Positions 5,515-7,603 of a stretch of 7,603 nucleotides of DNA are shown here, piece after piece. The stretch's first letter is position 1; each line of letters begins with the position of its first letter. The stretch lies in assembly GCA_023392115.1 (NCBI GenBank), contig JAEVZT010000231.1, positions 1-7,603 on the forward strand. Direction: 5' to 3'. The notes under the pieces were generated by a model that saw only the letters and a program-made list of their open reading frames with translations, had not been told where the DNA came from and searched no databases. Made by a program: the position numbers and the translations under genes. The stretch is from Chloroflexota bacterium (GTDB lineage: Bacteria; Chloroflexota; Anaerolineae; Aggregatilineales; Phototrophicaceae).

Positions 5515-6612
5515 CAAGGGATGCGCTGTCGAGTACTTTGGCTGTTATTGATCGCCGTTTGCCTCGGCGGGATGCCGCTTCAGGCGCAGGATAACGTCGT
5601 CGTCGTGCCCGACTTATTCGGGATGAACGTGCCGCAGGCGGCAGCGGCGCTCAACGCCGCCGGGCTGGTCATGGGCGAGCAGCTGACGCAGAACTGGACG
5701 GAAGCCAGCGGCATGCCGCCGGAAAGCATCATTGCGCAGGGGGCGGAAGCCGGCGCGACGCTCGCCGCCGGAAGTGCCGTCAACGTGATCGTCTTGCGCA
5801 CGGCGAACATGCGCGTCATCTATGACGACAACGACTTCACCCTCGTCAACCTGAACGCCGTCCCCGGCGATGTCGCCCGCCTGAGCTTCACGGCGAACAA
5901 CAACCCCGCCTCGTTTGTCGCCACCCGCCTCACCGGCGCGCTGAGCGCGGGTGAGTGCATTCAAATTTGGTCGATCCCGCGCAGTTCGCCCAAGTCGCTT
6001 GACGAATGCGGGTCGATCCAGCGTTGGGTCAGCACGATGAACCCCGGCGAACACTTCTGGACGGCGGCGAATGGCGTCGAAACGTTCAATGTCGTGCAGG
6101 ATGGCGTGACGGTGCATACCTGTCCGGCAGCCCCGGTCGGCAGCGAGGGCAATGTGCTGCGCTGCGACTTCTTCATTGGAAGCGCGGACGGCAGCGGCGG
6201 TGTGACCGAATACTTGTACTTCGCCTATACGGCTGAAGCGATCGCCTTGATCAACCCGAGCGAAAACCAGTGGATGGCGACCGCCAACACGCTCTACAAC
6301 TACAATCCCAGCGTGTCGATTCCCGGTGTCGGCTTACAGTTCGACGATCCGAACCTGTTCAGTGACGGGACGAGGCGCAGACCGGGCAGCATTCTGCAGC
6401 TCGCGCCGGGGCAGTGTCTCGTCATGACGGCAGGGACGATTGCAGCCGACGCCTCGCCGCAGCCGTGCCACGTGATCGCGCAGTTCCCGGTTGACCCAAA
6501 TCTCGCCTTCTGGCTGGCGGATTTCGAGGTCGAGAGCGTCAATCTCGCGGGGCGGCGCGTCTGCCCGGCAGCCATCGCCGATCGCATGACGATCTGCGTC
6601 GTGCCGCGCTGA
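5503..6612 (+). CDS. Exported PASTA-domain protein with a duplicated four-cysteine domain
   Basis: The 369-residue product has a signal peptide (1-28, cleavage near LQA-QD). One PASTA domain (about 32-98) follows: VVVPDLFGMNVPQAAAALNA, then the 'AGL' turn, 'IIAQGAEAGATLAAGSAVNVIV'-type ending. PASTA domains are known in penicillin-binding proteins and Ser/Thr kinases, where many bind cell-wall muropeptides; here no kinase or transpeptidase domain is attached. The rest is an unrecognised beta-rich module present twice. Copy 1 (about 104-225) has LSAGEC, then Cys169, FW (185-186), TCPAA (from 206) and Cys221. Copy 2 (about 240-369) has LAPGQC, Cys322, FW (336-337), VCPAA (from 353) and Cys365. 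The first two cysteines are 17 residues apart in both copies, so two disulfides per copy are likely. Probable role: extracellular binding at the cell wall; ligand unknown. The start choice is uncertain by 6 codons. No terminator is seen after the stop. Confidence 0.85.
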   Translation: MVREQGMRCRVLWLLLIAVCLGGMPLQAQDNVVVVPDLFGMNVPQAAAALNAAGLVMGEQLTQNWTEASGMPPESIIAQGAEAGATLAAGSAVNVIVLRTANMRVIYDDNDFTLVNLNAVPGDVARLSFTANNNPASFVATRLTGALSAGECIQIWSIPRSSPKSLDECGSIQRWVSTMNPGEHFWTAANGVETFNVVQDGVTVHTCPAAPVGSEGNVLRCDFFIGSADGSGGVTEYLYFAYTAEAIALINPSENQWMATANTLYNYNPSVSIPGVGLQFDDPNLFSDGTRRRPGSILQLAPGQCLVMTAGTIAADASPQPCHVIAQFPVDPNLAFWLADFEVESVNLAGRRVCPAAIADRMTICVVPR

Positions 6613-6650
6613 CGACCGGTTTAACAGGCAGCAGCAATCGACCAATTCAC

Positions 6651-6690
6651 TTATATACCTTGACAGTTATATAACTAATATGGTATATTA
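6651..6690. promoter_or_regulatory. Nested dyad, likely ArsR-family operator
   Basis: A perfect 12-bp palindrome, AGTTATATAACT (6665-6676), is centred at 6670.5. An outer inverted repeat, TTATATACC (6651-6659) and GGTATATTA (6682-6690), with eight of nine positions matching, has exactly the same centre. Together they give a 40-bp symmetric site covering the -35, spacer and -10 of the promoter. ArsR/SmtB repressors are dimers that bind AT-rich inverted repeats in their own promoters, so autorepression by the adjacent gene product is the natural reading. Binding itself is inferred. Confidence 0.65.
6660..6689 (+). promoter_or_regulatory. Strong promoter of the ArsR-SRPBCC operon, probably leaderless
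   Basis: TTGACA (6660-6665) is a perfect -35. TATATT (6684-6689) is a good -10 with a TGG extension (6681-6683), and the spacer is 18 bp. The -10 ends 6 nt before the ATG at 6696, so the expected first transcribed base is at or beside the start codon. No Shine-Dalgarno precedes the ATG, consistent with leaderless translation. Confidence 0.75.
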
Positions 6691-6695
6691 GAAGC

Positions 6696-7022
6696 ATGAT
6701 GACGATCTACGAGGCGTTGGCAGACCCGACGCGCAGACGCATTCTCGATCTGCTCCGCGAGCGACCGTACATGGTAGGCGAACTCGTCGAGGCGCTGGGG
6801 CAGAGTCAGCCGTTGGTGTCCAAGCACCTGCGCGTGCTGCGTGAGGTCGGGCTGGTCAGCGTGCGGCAGGACGCGCAGCGCCGCTGGTATGAGCTGCGCC
6901 CCGAACCGCTGGCAGAGCTTGACGAGTGGCTCAAGCCGTTCCGCCAGCGTATGGAAGCCCGCTACGATCGTCTTCAACAACTGCTTGATGAAATGCAGCA
7001 AGAGGAGAGGGAAGATGGCTAA
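6696..7022 (+). CDS. ArsR-family winged-helix repressor
   Basis: This 108-residue protein has the typical length and layout of an ArsR/SmtB-type DNA-binding regulator. Helix 1 holds 'ALADPTRRRILDLLRERP' (7-24), the family's opening signature. The helix-turn-helix spans about 28-54, with recognition helix SQPLVSKHLRVLREVGLV, followed by the beta-wing VRQDAQRRWYEL (56-67). A charged, probably coiled-coil C-terminal helix (about 80-105) would add to dimerisation. There are no cysteines, so the metal-sensing ELCVCDL-type site is absent; the signal is therefore unlikely to be arsenic or cadmium through that site. Regulators of this subgroup are commonly paired with SRPBCC proteins, as here. A second in-frame ATG at 6699 is possible, but 6696 fits the predicted transcription start. 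Its stop overlaps the next gene by 8 nt. It very probably represses its own operon through the dyad in the promoter. Confidence 0.92.
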   Translation: MMTIYEALADPTRRRILDLLRERPYMVGELVEALGQSQPLVSKHLRVLREVGLVSVRQDAQRRWYELRPEPLAELDEWLKPFRQRMEARYDRLQQLLDEMQQEEREDG

Positions 7023-7482
7023 GCTCAACGTGATCGCCGAACCGGGAAAGCAGGAAGTCACCATCTCGCGCGAGTTCAACGCGCCGCGCGAGCTTATCTT
7101 CAAGGCGCTCACCGATCCGGCGCTCGTCCCGCGCTGGTGGGGGCTGAATGACTCGCTGACCGTCGACAAGATGGACGTGCGCATGGGCGGCATGTGGCGC
7201 TTTGTCGAGCGCGGCGATGACGGCACTGAATACGCTTTTCGCGGCGTCTACCATCAGGTCAGCGCGCCCGAACGGCTGGTTTACACCTTCGAATGGGAGG
7301 GCATGCCCGGTCATATCCTGCTCGAAACCATCACCCTGACCGAGCGCGACGGCAAGACGCTTGCCACCGACTCCTCCGTTTTCCAGACGGTCGAAGACCG
7401 CGACGGCATGCTCCAATACGGCATGGAAGAGGGCGCTGCCAAGAGCTGGGATCGCCTCGAAGCTCTTCTCGCGACGCTGTAG
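7015..7482 (+). CDS. AHSA1/SRPBCC-domain protein
   Basis: The 155-residue product is a single START-like (SRPBCC) domain of the AHSA1 subfamily, a helix-grip fold enclosing a hydrophobic pocket for small ligands. Diagnostic stretches are ISREFNAPRELIFKALTDP (17-35), then WWG (41-43), GGMWRF (58-63), 'YHQVSAPERLVYTFEWEG' and ITLTERDGKTLAT in the middle. The C-terminal helix ends with GMEEGAAKSWDRLEALLATL, whose G..EG...S..RL pattern is usual in this family. The ATG at 7015 lies inside the end of the arsR-type gene (8-nt overlap) with AGGAG (7003-7007) 7 nt upstream, so translation is probably coupled. The frame is open further upstream to 6841, but that part overlaps the regulator and has no family resemblance. 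The protein may bind or clear the ligand sensed by the operon, or modify it; ligand and reaction are unknown. Confidence 0.92.
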   Translation: MAKLNVIAEPGKQEVTISREFNAPRELIFKALTDPALVPRWWGLNDSLTVDKMDVRMGGMWRFVERGDDGTEYAFRGVYHQVSAPERLVYTFEWEGMPGHILLETITLTERDGKTLATDSSVFQTVEDRDGMLQYGMEEGAAKSWDRLEALLATL

Positions 7483-7511
7483 AACCTGTTTTCGACCCCT
7501 CACCCCCCAAC

Positions 7512-7586
7512 CCCCTCTCCCACGTAAACGGGGAGAGGGGAGACGCACGCTGCTTCTGTCCTTCTCCCCGCTTGCGTGGGAGAGGG
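7512..7586. repeat. Pair of REP-like hairpins with CCCTCTCCC stems
   Basis: CCCCTCTCCC (7512-7521) pairs with GGGAGAGGGG (7531-7540) over 10 bp with a 9-nt loop. A second stem, CTTCTCCC (7561-7568) with GGGAGAGG (7578-7585), has 8 bp including one T-G wobble and also a 9-nt loop. Both copies share the same C/T-rich arm. Such CCCTCTCCC palindromes occur as dispersed intergenic elements in many GC-rich genomes. This pair follows the SRPBCC gene by 29 bp and could also act as a transcription stop, although no T run follows either stem. The window ends 17 bp after the second stem, so the element may continue. Confidence 0.65.
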
Positions 7587-7603
7587 ACGGCTTGCGAAGC
7601 AAG

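Noticed and set aside
6931..7602. Open frame of 223 codons on the minus strand
   Set aside because: It is antisense to the clear ArsR-SRPBCC pair and begins in the REP-like repeat, whose translation gives the familiar SPRLRGRGGWGVRG artefact.

Overview
The window is a GC-rich stretch of bacterial chromosome carrying nine protein genes and no RNA gene, phage or insertion sequence. The gene types suggest a Chloroflexota bacterium of the Anaerolineae kind: exported proteins with SH3b, PASTA and DUF5666-like domains joined by Thr/Pro-rich linkers, a lipoprotein beginning 'ACNLT', and promoters with extended -10 boxes sitting almost on the start codon. This taxonomy is an inference from style, not from a marker gene.

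Layout. On the left edge a minus-strand lipoprotein, probably a secreted M28-type metallopeptidase, is cut off by the window end (1-359). It diverges from a plus-strand GT-C membrane glycosyltransferase of the ArnT/PMT (GT39-like) type (490-1884). Next come a 95-residue three-helix membrane protein resembling SemiSWEET/PQ-loop proteins (2052-2339) and a secreted SH3b-domain protein (2445-3260) whose leader holds a strong 13-bp hairpin. The SH3b gene converges on a minus-strand pair: an exported protein with two DUF5666-like domains (5262-4483), followed after 45 bp by a seven-helix membrane protein with a conserved-looking acidic/His motif (4437-3274).

A 240-bp divergent intergenic region (5263-5502) holds an inverted array of CAGT-type heptamer repeats. 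To its right, on the plus strand, is an exported PASTA protein whose remainder is an internal duplication of an unrecognised four-cysteine domain (5503-6612). The right end is a compact two-gene unit: an ArsR-family repressor (6696-7022) overlapping an AHSA1/SRPBCC-domain protein (7015-7482). Its promoter has a perfect TTGACA, an extended -10 box and nested dyad symmetry, and appears to give a leaderless message. The window closes with two REP-like hairpins sharing a CCCTCTCCC stem.

Most of the window is cell-envelope business: five exported or lipid-anchored/secreted products and three integral membrane proteins form or flank small units. Only the ArsR-SRPBCC pair is a recognisable regulated operon. 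I see no defence, mobile or biosynthetic system. The least explained items are the duplicated four-cysteine domain, the seven-helix membrane protein with its DUF5666-like neighbour, the symmetric ArsR promoter and the heptamer repeat array.
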